A stretch of DNA of 64,000 nucleotides from positions 278,148 to 342,147 of the forward strand of contig CAUYUJ010015300.1 in NCBI GenBank assembly GCA_963575745.1, read 5' to 3'. Source of the DNA: Prorocentrum cordatum (taxonomy: Eukaryota > Sar > Dinophyceae > Prorocentrales > Prorocentraceae). Each line of letters starts with the position of its first letter. The first letter of the stretch is position 1. The notes beneath the pieces were generated by a model. It ran no database searches, was not told the origin of the DNA, and worked only from the letters and a program-made list of their open reading frames with translations. A program made the position numbers and the translations under genes. Shown here in pieces: positions 55,341 through 64,000 of this stretch.

Positions 55341-55780
55341 TAGCTGCAAGGAGAGGGGGGGCGCGGCGAGACGACTGGAGGCTGAATCCGTCTGCCAGGA
55401 GAAAGCCCCGAGAGATCCCCAGAGGGACCCAAGACGACGCCAAGACGAGGACAACAACGGGGAAGACAACTCGGGCATCTCTGAGCTCCGGCGGCTTCGG
55501 AAGACGTCTTCTCCGGGGTGCGCAAGCATGGACTACCGATCCATGGGTTTGGCGCGCGGTCGCCAAATCCATGGATCGGGGGAGGAGCCCTCCCCACAAT
55601 GTGGACGGCGCCGCCTCGCTGGGCGGCGGAAGTCCGCGGTTGTCCCTGGAAACGGAACTCATCGCTAATCCACGCCCCTCATCCATGTTTACGATCGCCT
55701 GAGAGAGGGAGGGAGGGTTGGCGCACCCAGGCAGGAGCCCACCCTCCTCCTTCTCCTCCTCCTCCTCCTCCTCCTCCTCC
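55341..55780. other. 5' flank of the LINE, ends in (CTC)n
   Basis: Contains the palindrome ATCCATGGGTTTGGCGCGCG..TCGCCAAATCCATGGAT (~55539-55575) and the phrase ATCCATGTTTACGATCGCCT (55681), which recurs at 63631 on the far side of the LINE. (CTC)n runs at 55748-55780 right up to the spliced-leader relic. Confidence 0.7.
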
Positions 55781-55802
55781 TCCGTAGCCATTTTAGCTCA
55801 AG
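55781..55802 (+). other. Relict spliced leader at the exact 5' end of the LINE
   Basis: TCCGTAGCCATTTT-AGCTCAAG, 21 of 22 bases identical to the dinoflagellate spliced leader (G to A at one position). It lies 164 nt before the LINE start codon and directly after (CTC)n. Confidence 0.93.
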
Positions 55803-55966
55803 ATGTGCGGTTCCCGCGGGGGCCAAACGGATGCCGCTAGTCCGCGGCAGCTTTCGTTTCGCGCGGCCTGCTCCCTCAGGTTAGGACCATCGCCTGTGCC
55901 AGCGCGCGGGCGACTCCTGGCGTTGGCGGGCTCTGGAGGCGCTGCGAGGGCGACAACTAGTGCAAG

Positions 55967-57300
55967 ATGGCTGGCGGCGCGCCGCGGGCCAAGGGTCCTG
56001 CGCGGCAGGACTGGACGTGCAAGTCCTGCGTCAGCAAGAGAGGGCGAGCGGTCGTCAGCTGGGGAACGGCGCTCAAGTGTCAGGGCTGCAAGCTGCCCAG
56101 GGCCACGTGCTTCGGGGCGAACGTCCCGCTCCCTGCGGCGGCCAAGTCGAAGTCGAAGTCGGGTGCGGCGCCTGGCGGCGGCTGCGGCAAGGCCCCTCCC
56201 TGGGCTGGGCCGCCGCCCTCGGTGCATCTGGCCCAGGCGCAGCGCGAGCTTGCGGACCTCAAGAAGCAGCTCAAGGCCAGTGGGCCTGCCAGCGTTGGCG
56301 GGCCGCTCGGCAGGGCGCAGGCCATGGAGGCCGACGTCGGCGAGGGCGCTGGTGCTGGCAGCGCGGCGGCGCTCGCCGAGATCCACATGTGCGAGTCGGG
56401 CCTGCACGCCATCGAGGATCAGACGGCGGACTGGGCCACGGCGCCGCGGGAGGATATGCGCGCCAGGCTGGAGAAGGCCAAAGCGCGGCTCTTCGCCAGC
56501 AAGCCACTCCACGCACGGACGCGCGCCGTCGCCAACAAGGCCAAGCAGTGCGCCGAGCGCCTGGGGAAGGCGGAGGGCAACGAGCGGAAGGCGCAGGAGG
56601 CCTTGCGGCGGGCCGTGGTGGTGGTTGAGCGCGCGGAGAAGGTGCATACAGACCTCCTGGAGCAGCGGGTGGTGCTGCAGGCCGAGCTGGCGCAGCCGCA
56701 GCAGCAGGCGCCCCAGGCTCCACCGCCGCGGCCTGCGGGCCAGGCCATGGCGCAGGACGTCGTCGGCGGGCTCGGCATCACGGTGGGCGAACTGGAGGCC
56801 GTCGTGCTGCAACAGCTCTCGGCCCACCCGAACGAGGAGCAGACAGTGCCAGCGGAAGCGCAGAAGCGCATGGCAGGCGTGCCGGGCGTGCGAATTGCGG
56901 AGTTGAGCATGTCCAAGCGGGCGCGGCGCGAGGAGGTTTCCGCCGAGGAGCAGGCCAGCGCCAGCCAGCAGGAGAGGCGCGTGATGGCGCAGAGCGGGAA
57001 GGGCAGTCCCAGCCAGCGCCCGAGGCAGCAACGCCTGGAAGCGGCAGCGGCTCAGCCGTTGTGCCGCGCTGGCAGCCTGAGGAGGAGTCGGTGGAGCAGC
57101 TCCGGCAGCGGCTGCGGAAGCATAGCCTGGAGCCCGAAGGCGGCGAGGAGCCAGACGCGCGCGCCCGCTGCGCTGCGCTTGCAAGCGGGGGCTTCCAGCC
57201 TTACTAGGATCCTGCTTATCCTCAGCACGAGGTTTGGTGCCATGGCGAAGGGCAGCATCTTCGCGGCGAGCGCGACGGCGGGGGGGTCCTTGGCGCCGTG
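55967..57300 (+). pseudogene. LINE ORF1 region: zinc ribbon, coiled coil, start of endonuclease
   Basis: The start MAGGAPRAKGPARQDW at 55967 is supported by an in-frame TAG at 55958. Cys18, Cys21, Cys38 and Cys41 (C-x2-C-x16-C-x2-C) form a zinc ribbon. Residues ~85-250 are helical, with coiled-coil stretches such as QRELADLKKQLKA and ERLGKAEGNERKAQEAL. The frame then reads GSIFAASATAGGSL (~57250), the start of the endonuclease where an Asn is normally found and Ser stands here. A run of seven G (57282-57288) then breaks the frame; the endonuclease continues in the next. Confidence 0.75.
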
Positions 57301-58635
57301 CGTCGAGGGCATCTGCGAGCGGCAGAGGCCGTGGTCCTCCTGGTCCAGGAGCATCACGCCAGGGACCGCGACAGGCTGGCCGCCTTGCAGCAGGCCGTGC
57401 TGGACCACGTGCCCGCGGGGCTCTGGGCGCCAGCGGTCCAGGGGCCCCGCGGCGAGGCAGGCGCCCCTGGCGGGGTGGCGGTGCTTGCGCGCTCGCACGT
57501 CATAGTCACCAGCCCGCCTTTCCTGGAGAGCCCCGTGCTGCTGGCCGGGCGTCTGGTGGCCGCCCATGTGCATTGGGGAGTGGCGGGCGGGTTTGTCTCC
57601 ATTTCTGCGTACTTCCACGACAGTGTGGGGTGGAACGCGGACAACCAGCACGTGGCGGCCGTTCTCATGAAGTACCTGTCCAAGCTCAGCGCGGCTGGGA
57701 TCGACTGGGTCGTGGGCGGTGACTTCGCCAAGGAGCCCGGGAAGTTTCCTGCGCAGCAGCTCCACGGGGTCCGTGGGCCGTGGGCGGCGGCAGAAGATGC
57801 CACCTGCAGGCCGCGTGCTGGGGCCTGGTCGGCGCTGGACTACGTCCTCTTCGCAGCCAACCCTGCTCCGAGGCTTTGTAGGCCGCGGGTCGACGAGTAC
57901 GGCGCGACGAGGCCGCGCCTGCCCGTCGCAATGGAGATGCGCGCGCAGGGCCTTCCGATGCAGGCACGGGTGGTGGGGGGCCCGCGGCCGATCGGCCCTG
58001 CGCCGCCCGTGGGCTGCAGCCGCGGCGTCGAGGACTGGCGCAAGCCCCTGGCCCAGGTGCGCGCAGCCGTCAGCCGAGAGCACCTCCCCGAAGCACGGGG
58101 CGCCGTGGTGGCTACAGTCGAGCAGGAGCTCCTGGACCGCTACGACGTCGTCGGGCATGACAGGACCAAGTGCGTCGGCAGGTCTGGCGCTCTGGAGACG
58201 ACCCTCGTCGCTGTTAAGTGGCGACCCCCTCGACGCAGGACCGCGCTTGGTCGCCAGGCCGCGGCGTGCCGCGTGGCGTCGAGGTGGGCTCGGCACCTGA
58301 TGGGGGTCGGGGAGTACGTCGCCAAAGCGGTCCGCCAACTCCACGGCGCCAGCCTCCTCTGCCTGCTGTTCGAAGCCCAGTTTGACAAGCTGGCGGGGGG
58401 GCCTACAAGAGGCGGCGGCGTACCTCGACAAAATCACCGCCAGCCGCGGCGCGCTGGCGCTCCTGCCGCACTGGGTGCAGGGCAGGACTTCTTCGGCCAA
58501 CGGATGCTGATGTTCGCGCAGGCCGACTTCGCGGGTCAGGCGTCGAGCGTCGTGGAGTACGCTAACGATCACTATGAAGCGGCCCTCGCGGCGACGCGGA
58601 AGGAGTGGGCCAAGTGGGCCAACGAGTCATTCTAA
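57298..58635 (+). pseudogene. LINE endonuclease (EEP superfamily) and RT-connecting region
   Basis: The frame carries AEAVVLLVQEHHARDRDR (metal-binding Glu of QEHH), GGVAVLARSHV, ISAYFHDSVGWNADN, DWVVGGDFAKEPGKF (normally GDFN, here GDFA, so a catalytic-loop Asn is changed), and AGAWSALDYVLF. This apurinic-type endonuclease nicks target DNA to prime reverse transcription. The connecting helices end ATRKEWAKWANESF before a stop at 58635. The frame is entered through the G7 run upstream. Confidence 0.8.
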
Positions 58636-58769
58636 CACGGAGCTGGCGGCGCCCATCGGTGCTCCAAGGTCAGGGACTTGCAGGGGGTGGTCACTGCCAG
58701 GCATAGCCAGCAGCAGGACGCGAGCCCGCACCTGGCGCGCGATCGGGAGATGCAGCCGCGGGCAAAGGT

Positions 58770-59625
58770 GTGGCGGTCCATGGGCTACCGCAGGCTCACA
58801 GGCCTGCGGACCTCGAGGAGTGGGATGCGCTGCCCGAACTCACCGTCGACAAGATGAAGAGGGCTGCGCTCTCATTCCCCACGGGCACGGCGATGGGGCC
58901 TGTCAAGATAGGCATGCGTGCCCTGTCTTTCCTGTCCGAGGACGGCATGTATGTTTGGGCGCAGCTCTTCGTGCGCATGGAGAAGTTGGGCGCATGGCCT
59001 GAGGCCGCCTGTGGCACGCCATGTGCCGGCTTCCCTCTGGAGGGTGCCGCCTCATCGCGCCCACGCGTTCTCTGGTGCGCTGGTGGTCGAGGGCGCGGGC
59101 GGACATCTCCAAAGGGTTGGCTCGCGCAGCATCCCCGGCGTCGACATCTGGGGGCTCGGCGCGAGCAGGTCGTCGTCTGATGCAACGTTCGACCTGAACC
59201 TCGAGACCGAGATAGCGGTCGCGTTGGAGGAGCAGGTGGCCACCGTGCCCCTGGACGCCTGGAAGATCTTTGAGACGGTGATCCCCGAGGCCCTGATACA
59301 GGGGGCGCGGCTGCATCAGATGCCGCTGCCGCTGGCCTGGCTTGTGGTGGAGCTCTACAGGCAGCCCAGGCGGCTGCAAGCGTTCGGCTCGGCGTCCTAC
59401 GACGTTGTGTCCTACCGAGGGGTGCTGGCTGGATGCGCGCACGCGCGCGCGCTCGCGTCGGTGCCGATGCACCGCGTGTTGGAGCGGGCGAGCTGCATGG
59501 GCGTCACCCCCAGGGCCCTCGTAGACGACGTCGCCCTTCAGTGGGAAAGGACCGCGGGAAGCAACGTCGGCGTCTTGTGGGCCGCGGTCACGCGCTTCCG
59601 CGTCTGGCCACGTGACCTCGTCTAG
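58770..59625 (+). pseudogene. LINE reverse transcriptase in three frames
   Basis: LPELTVDKMKRAALSFP and LFVRMEKLGAWPEA (58830-59005) lie in one frame. LIAPTRSLVRWWSRARADIS (~59051) is in a second. FDLNLETEIAVALEEQ, PLDAWKIFETV (first catalytic Asp), GSASYDVVSYRGVLAGC and PRALVDDVALQWE (VDD box) lie in a third. Catalytic Asp residues are present; the frames are broken by at least two indels. Confidence 0.85.
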
Positions 59626-60110
59626 GGGCCTAGTCGCAGAGAGCAGGAAGCACGCGGTATCCCACGGCTTGCAGCGGCTACACTGGGCTCGCAATTTAGG
59701 GCATGACCCTGGAGGAGGCTGGATCCAGCGACGGCGGGCCAAGCTGCGGCTGAAGGCGCTGGCGCGGCGGCGCGGGCGCCCGGCAGCGTTGAAGCGTGCT
59801 GCTGGCCGCAAGGTCACCGTGCTGCGGCGCACGGGGCTGCTCCCGAGCGCAGGCCACGGCGCGGGCGTCGTGGGCATCTCCGACGATGAGTTCCAACGGC
59901 TGCGGGCTGAGGCCAGCCAGCCAGCTGGCGGGGGCGCGGCCGGGCCCGTCGGGCGCGACGATCTACCTGGCCACGCAGCGCAGCGCGAGGTTTGATCCTG
60001 TCTACGAGGCGACGGTGGCGCTCGTGGTCAGGTACTCCAGCTGCGTCTGGGGGCAGAGGACATCGTTGGGCAGGCTTCGGCGCGCGTGGGCCTCCATCGC
60101 GCAGTGAGGG
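59612..60110 (+). pseudogene. LINE RT thumb / connector
   Basis: RLHWARNLGHDPGGGWIQRR, RAAGRKVTVLRRTGLLPSAG and HGAGVVGISDDEFQRLR form the thumb-side segment found after the VDD box in this LINE group. Then RYSSCVWGQRTSLGRLRRAW appears in another frame. Confidence 0.75.
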
Positions 60111-60169
60111 GCCGACGCGGGGGTCGGCGCGCGGCCCGATTGCCTCGCAGAAGCTCACGCTCTGGAGGA

Positions 60170-61411
60170 TCGGCTGGTACATGTGGTCTAGCCTGGTGCT
60201 GGTCACTAGCGAGAAGCAGCACATCAGCCTGCTCACCACCTCGCCGTCGGACCTCAAGGCTTACTTCGTCGAGGGGGTCAGCAGCTGGCAAGGGCGACAG
60301 ATCCCAAGCCACTTCGGCGGCGCGCGGCCCACGGGGCCGATCTGGATGCGGGCCCTGAGGCTGTGCGCGGGCGGCAAGGGCGCCGCTGTTGCCGAAGGGC
60401 CTGCTGCCGCCAGCCTCGGGGTCCACTGGGCAGGCGCGCCGTGGACCAGGCAGGGGCAGCTGGGCGTTAGGGTCGCCCCCGATGGCAGCTGTCTGGCGTG
60501 CGGAGCGGAGGCGGACGCCCTTGGTCGCAGGCCGTGCGACTGCGAGGCCCTGCTGCGCGCGCGCCAGGCTAGCCCCCCTGGAGGCAGCGAGCTTGGCACG
60601 GCATGTTTCGTTGCGAATAGGTCGTCGGTGGAGCAGGAGCAGGACGCCCCCCCCGACCGACTGCAGCAGAGATGGGCTACTATGCGCGACAAGGGCCTGC
60701 AGGCAGGCGGCGCGGGGGTCGCGGACTTCAGCGGATTCGCGCGCGAGGTCGGGCCCCCCGCGCTGCCGCTTCGCGTGCCGCCTGCGGCCGACGAGGCGGA
60801 GGTCAGGCCCCGAGGTGACTGGAGCGGCGCGAGCGACGAGCAGCGCGGGAACATTGCGTTCACCGATGGCTCGGGCTTCGCGAACAGCATGCCTGAGCTG
60901 AGGCGCTGCGGGTGGTCGCTGGTCCAGCTCGGCTCCAACGGGGCGCCCGTTCGCGCGGCCTTCGGGGCCCTTCCCAGCGCCTGCAGACGGCGGGTCGCGC
61001 CGCGCGACGCGCGCTCCTGCAGGTCGACAAGCTCCTGGGGCAGCAGGCGCGACTCGTGGCCGCTGACCTGCTGGCGCTGGCCCAGGAGGCTAGCAGCTGG
61101 GGGCCAGAGATGGAGCGAGAGCCAAGCCGGTGCACGCCACGGTGCGGAGGCACCTGCGGCAGCAGCCCTGCCGCCCCGAGGTGTTCTGGATCCCCGCGCG
61201 CCAGGACGTCGACGGGCACCTGGCGTCGGGGCTTCGCCCAGCGCTGTACGCGGGCAACCTGTGGGCGGACTGGTGCGCCGAGCAGGGGACTTTGCAGCGC
61301 GCGGTGCCCCAGGTGCACGCGGAGCTCTACGCCATCGAGGCGCAGTGCTTCACGCAGGTGGCGGACTACATCGGATGGGCCATGCAGCGCTGCCTGGACA
61401 TCGGCGACTGA
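60170..61411 (+). pseudogene. LINE cysteine motif and RNase H
   Basis: CLACGAEADALGRRPCDC (~60490) is a cysteine motif. NIAFTDGSGFANS (~60853) begins the RNase H with the first catalytic Asp. Frame shifts follow (GRAARRALLQVDKLLGQQAR, then IPARQDVDGHLASGL and YAGNLWADWCAEQG, where the last Asp of the fold is kept). RNase H would remove the RNA template. Confidence 0.75.
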
Positions 61412-61429
61412 GCATCCGAGGCGCGCTAC

Positions 61430-62378
61430 GTGCCCGCGGCGCCGCCGCCGCCCGTGCCGAAGCTGACGGTGGTGGAGCACCCCCTGGCGCGCGTGCGGGG
61501 CAGGCGCGGAATGTCGCGCGCCGAGAGCGGGCGTCGACCCCGTGCTGAGACAGGCGCGGCGGCGCAGCAGTTTGTCAGGTCGAGCTGTTTGCCGGCACCG
61601 CTGGCGCGCCTCACGGAGGCGGCTGATGCGCCGCATCTCGGCGCGGGGCCATACTGGATGGGCGACGCTGAGGGCCTGGGTGCTGAGGCGCGGCAGCGGT
61701 GCGACGGTGGCAGGCCCTGCAAGCTGGCGCAGAGGCCGAACCCATGTTTTCGGGAGGGGGACGGCGGTGGCGCGGCGCTGCATCTCGGGCACCGGCTGCG
61801 GCGCGCGGGGCCCGCCATCTTCCGCGAGGTCTGCGTTGCGTGGATGTAGGCCCGAGCGGCGATGGGGGCTGCAGAAGGCGTGCTGCGGGCTGCCCACGGA
61901 CAAGGGGCACCACCAGCGCAGCTACGTCAGCAACCTGGCAGCCAGGAGGGACAAGTTGCTGCGTGGTCTGGACCCCGAAACGGGCAGGTCATGGGCTACG
62001 GGCACGCTGGTGCACGACGAGCGCAGTCCGGGCGACGACAGCTTCGAGGAGGGCACCGATGAGGCGGTCGTGGCACATGGCTGTGCGGAGGCCCCGCTGG
62101 CGGTCGTGCTGGGGACCGCGACGCGCGGGTCTCCCGCAGCGCCGTGCGGCGGGCGCACAAAAGAGGCCCAGAAAGCGGGTGTGCAGGAGACCGCGACACG
62201 CGGGGCTCCCGCAGAGCTGCGAGGCGGGCGCACGGAAGAGGCCCCGCTGGCGGACGTGAAGGGGACCGCGACACGCGGGGCTCCTGTACCGCCGAGGGGC
62301 GGGCGCACGGAGGCTGGCCGCCGGCTTGCGGAGGTTCCGGCGCGCCGCAGCGCTTGCGCGGCGCCAGCGCCGTCCTGA
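61430..62378 (+). pseudogene. LINE C-terminal tail with tandem 22-25-residue repeats
   Basis: Arg/Pro-rich tail. From ~62110 to 62330 a repeat of ~70 bp appears three times: ATRGSPAAPCGGRTKEA, ATRGAPAELRGGRTEEA and ATRGAPVPPRGGRTEA. No enzymatic motif recognised. Confidence 0.6.
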
Positions 62379-62393
62379 CAGGAACGGCTGGAA

Positions 62394-63209
62394 GTGCTGC
62401 GGCGGCGCGTTGCGACTCGCGAGGCTGGCCTGGCGGGCGCTGCCGCTGGTGGGGCTGGCAGTGCTCCCACGGCGCAGGTCGTGGAGGCGTTGACCGACAC
62501 GGGGTGCGCTGTTGGTGACCGCGCCGGATCATGGGCAGTGCGAAGACAGGCACTGCTGCGGCGGCTCCAGGCGCGGGCCGAGCGGCTCTGCGGCGGCGCT
62601 GGCGCGGCCCCCAGGGAGGCGCCTGCGGGCTTTGCCGCGCGGCTGCGGCGGCGCGGCATCCGCGTGGCGCAGCCGCCGCCCAGAGCGGCCCTGCCGCAAC
62701 GGCCGCCGCGGCCGCTGGCCCTGGAGCGCAGGCTGGACCGCTGGGGGCGGTGGTGGATCGAACCGCTGCTCGACGCCGACGGTGCGGCCAACGACTGGCT
62801 CGACCACTGCGTCCCGTACGCGGAGGCAATCCTCGCCGAGCCCACGTGGCGGCGTTTCATCAGGGCGATGGGCAGCACGGCTCAGCAGCTGGCGGAGGCG
62901 TGGTGCCGCCGCGAATGGCGTCGCGGAGCGAGGCTGCGCAGTGCCTGCGCCAAGTATCGCTCGGGGCTCACGCTGAGCCAGCGGTGCGTCGCGGACAGCA
63001 CGCGGAGGTACGAGGTGTACTGCCTCCGCAGCTGGCTGGCGGCGCGTGCAGGCCTGCCGCCCACGTTGGGCTGGGCTCGGGCGGTGCGCCGAAGGCCGCG
63101 GCCTGGGGCGGCGGCGCCTCGCGAGGGCCAGGGCCGCCTCAGCGCGCAGGCGGCGTCGCAGGAGCACAGCGGCGGCTGTGGCAGCGACACGGGCGAGGGA
63201 GGTGCCTGA
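62394..63209 (+). CDS. ORF of unknown function at the LINE 3' end, possible recombinase core-binding-like segment
   Basis: A 271-residue frame with an Arg/Ala-rich N-terminus. Its central segment WWIEPLLDADGAANDWLDHC is followed by a stretch that is not low complexity, LTLSQRCVADSTRRYEVYCL then RSWLAARAGLPPTL, resembling the helical core-binding domain of tyrosine recombinases. No catalytic domain (R..HxxR..Y) follows. It may instead be a LINE tail or chance. No ATG is chosen with confidence. Confidence 0.3.
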   Translation: MLRRRVATREAGLAGAAAGGAGSAPTAQVVEALTDTGCAVGDRAGSWAVRRQALLRRLQARAERLCGGAGAAPREAPAGFAARLRRRGIRVAQPPPRAALPQRPPRPLALERRLDRWGRWWIEPLLDADGAANDWLDHCVPYAEAILAEPTWRRFIRAMGSTAQQLAEAWCRREWRRGARLRSACAKYRSGLTLSQRCVADSTRRYEVYCLRSWLAARAGLPPTLGWARAVRRRPRPGAAAPREGQGRLSAQAASQEHSGGCGSDTGEGGA

Positions 63210-63504
63210 GCGCGCCCTGTCGCTGCCCCTCTGCGCGCCCAGCGGCGGCGGTGGCGGCGCGTTGCGCTGGCCGCAGGCCACATCCCCCAGGCGCGGCGGC
63301 GAGGGTGGCTAGGCGGCGGCCGCCATGTCAGCGGCGCGGTGCACCTCGCGCTGGTCGTGCGGCGCCGCGGTGCAGGCGGTGCCACGGTCGTCGTGTCGTT
63401 CGGCCTGGCCTTCGACCTCATCTGAGGTCCCCAGAGGCGCTGTTTGCTAGTCAGACGGGCACCCTCAGGCTCCTGAGCTCCTTAGCTCCTGAGCTCCTGA
63501 GCTC

Positions 63505-63605
63505 CTGAGTTCCTCCTCCTCCTCCTCCCCTTCCTCGTCTTCCTCGTCTTCCTCCTCCTCCTCCTCCTCCTCCTCCTCCTCCTCCTCCTCCTCCTCCTCC
63601 TCCTC
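63505..63605. repeat. (CCT)n microsatellite and GAGCTCCT repeat
   Basis: CTGAGCTCCTGAGCTCCTG then CTC units to ~63605, followed by ATCCATGTTTGCGATCGCCT at 63631. Confidence 0.95.
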
Positions 63606-63732
63606 TGAGAAAGCCTTCTCTGTCTCGATCCATGTTTGCGATCGCCTGATACGGACTTGTCCTCGTCCTGGCCACCTCCGACTTCGGCCCCCGAGCACAG
63701 CGCAGGCGGAGAGCGACGCGCGAAGCGTCAGG

Positions 63733-63880
63733 TCAGGCATGTCCTCCTACAGGCGGATTGTGCAGAAAAGTGAAAGATAGTACAAGAACTCAGAAATCAT
63801 GGTAAATATGGGACAAAACGGGCCCAGACTATGTTTGACCACTTCTGAGTTTCCCTCCCGTGGAGGCACATGCCCGAGAG
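63733..63880. repeat. AT-rich hairpin family H, copy 4
   Basis: GGCATGTCCTCCTACAGGCG..CCAGACTATGTTTGACC..TCCCTCCCGTGGAGGCACAT. It sits at the same relative place to the LINE's right as copy 3 does to its left. Confidence 0.85.
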
Positions 63881-64000
63881 TTAAGCGAAGCACGGGCTGC
63901 GCCTGCACAGCCGCGCGGCGTTGGCGGCCGCCTGGCGAACCACGCCGACCTCTGCGCGTGGCGGGCCGCCTTCCTCTCCTCCTCTCTCCTCTCTCCTCTC

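Larger units (their letters stand above)
55781..63430 (+). mobile_element. Near full-length, frameshifted LINE retrotransposon
   Basis: Order: spliced-leader relic, zinc-ribbon plus coiled coil, endonuclease, reverse transcriptase, cysteine motif, RNase H, then a long GC-rich tail. All parts are on plus and in the order expected of dinoflagellate LINEs. Frames change several times, so it cannot be functional as read. The retained 5' end means the insertion was not 5'-truncated. Confidence 0.85.

Overview
The window looks like nuclear DNA of a dinoflagellate. The direct evidence is relict dinoflagellate spliced leaders (CCGTAGCCATTTT..GCTCAAG type) fossilised in the DNA at four places, fragments of a chlorophyll a/c light-harvesting protein, a P-class PPR gene, LINE reverse transcriptases and a retrotransposon gag of the type seen in dinoflagellate genomes, and a background dominated by tandem, inverted and low-complexity repeats. 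The species cannot be named from sequence alone. There is no bacterial-type operon, rRNA, tRNA or CRISPR array.

Layout. 1-2.35 kb: minus-strand gag-like ORF running off the left edge. 2.4-3.95 kb: broken light-harvesting (LHC) units, a stray PPR motif and a GC-rich alanine tract, with tandem relict spliced leaders upstream. 4-9.4 kb: repeats only (147-bp duplication, ~150-bp array, NDTNQQ minisatellite, a 194-bp element with 27-bp terminal inverted repeats, a 90-bp satellite). 9.47-10.8 kb: an intronless multi-pass membrane-protein gene (minus) preceded by tandem relict spliced leaders. 11.3-11.7 kb: inverted repeat with 180-bp arms. 12-24.6 kb: repeats, including a nested poly-C inverted structure at 14.4-15.6 kb and a 44-bp satellite at 18.4-18.7 kb. 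24.8-26.4 kb, 31.2-32.9 kb and 33.8-36.9 kb: three decayed LINE fragments, all minus, separated by minisatellites (52 bp, ~160 bp, 168 bp, 61 bp). 37-50.6 kb: repeats, microsatellites and dispersed repeat families. 50.6-51.86 kb: an intact-looking PPR gene (minus) with a relict spliced leader at its 5' end. 52-55.7 kb: purine-rich and repeat DNA forming a divergent strand switch. 55.78-63.4 kb: a near full-length but frameshifted LINE (plus) whose first bases are a relict spliced leader.

How it fits together. Only two loci look like intact host genes: the membrane protein and the PPR protein. Both are intronless, and both carry a spliced-leader relic just upstream of the start. The LHC fragments and the big LINE also carry such relics. 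The simplest reading is that most genes here were re-inserted from trans-spliced, reverse-transcribed mRNA, with LINE machinery the likely agent. Everything with coding content from 0 to 51.9 kb lies on the minus strand, and the one element after 55.8 kb lies on the plus strand.

Many long open frames here come from GC-rich or repeat DNA, and several repeats have unit lengths that keep more than one frame open. They are described as repeats, not genes.
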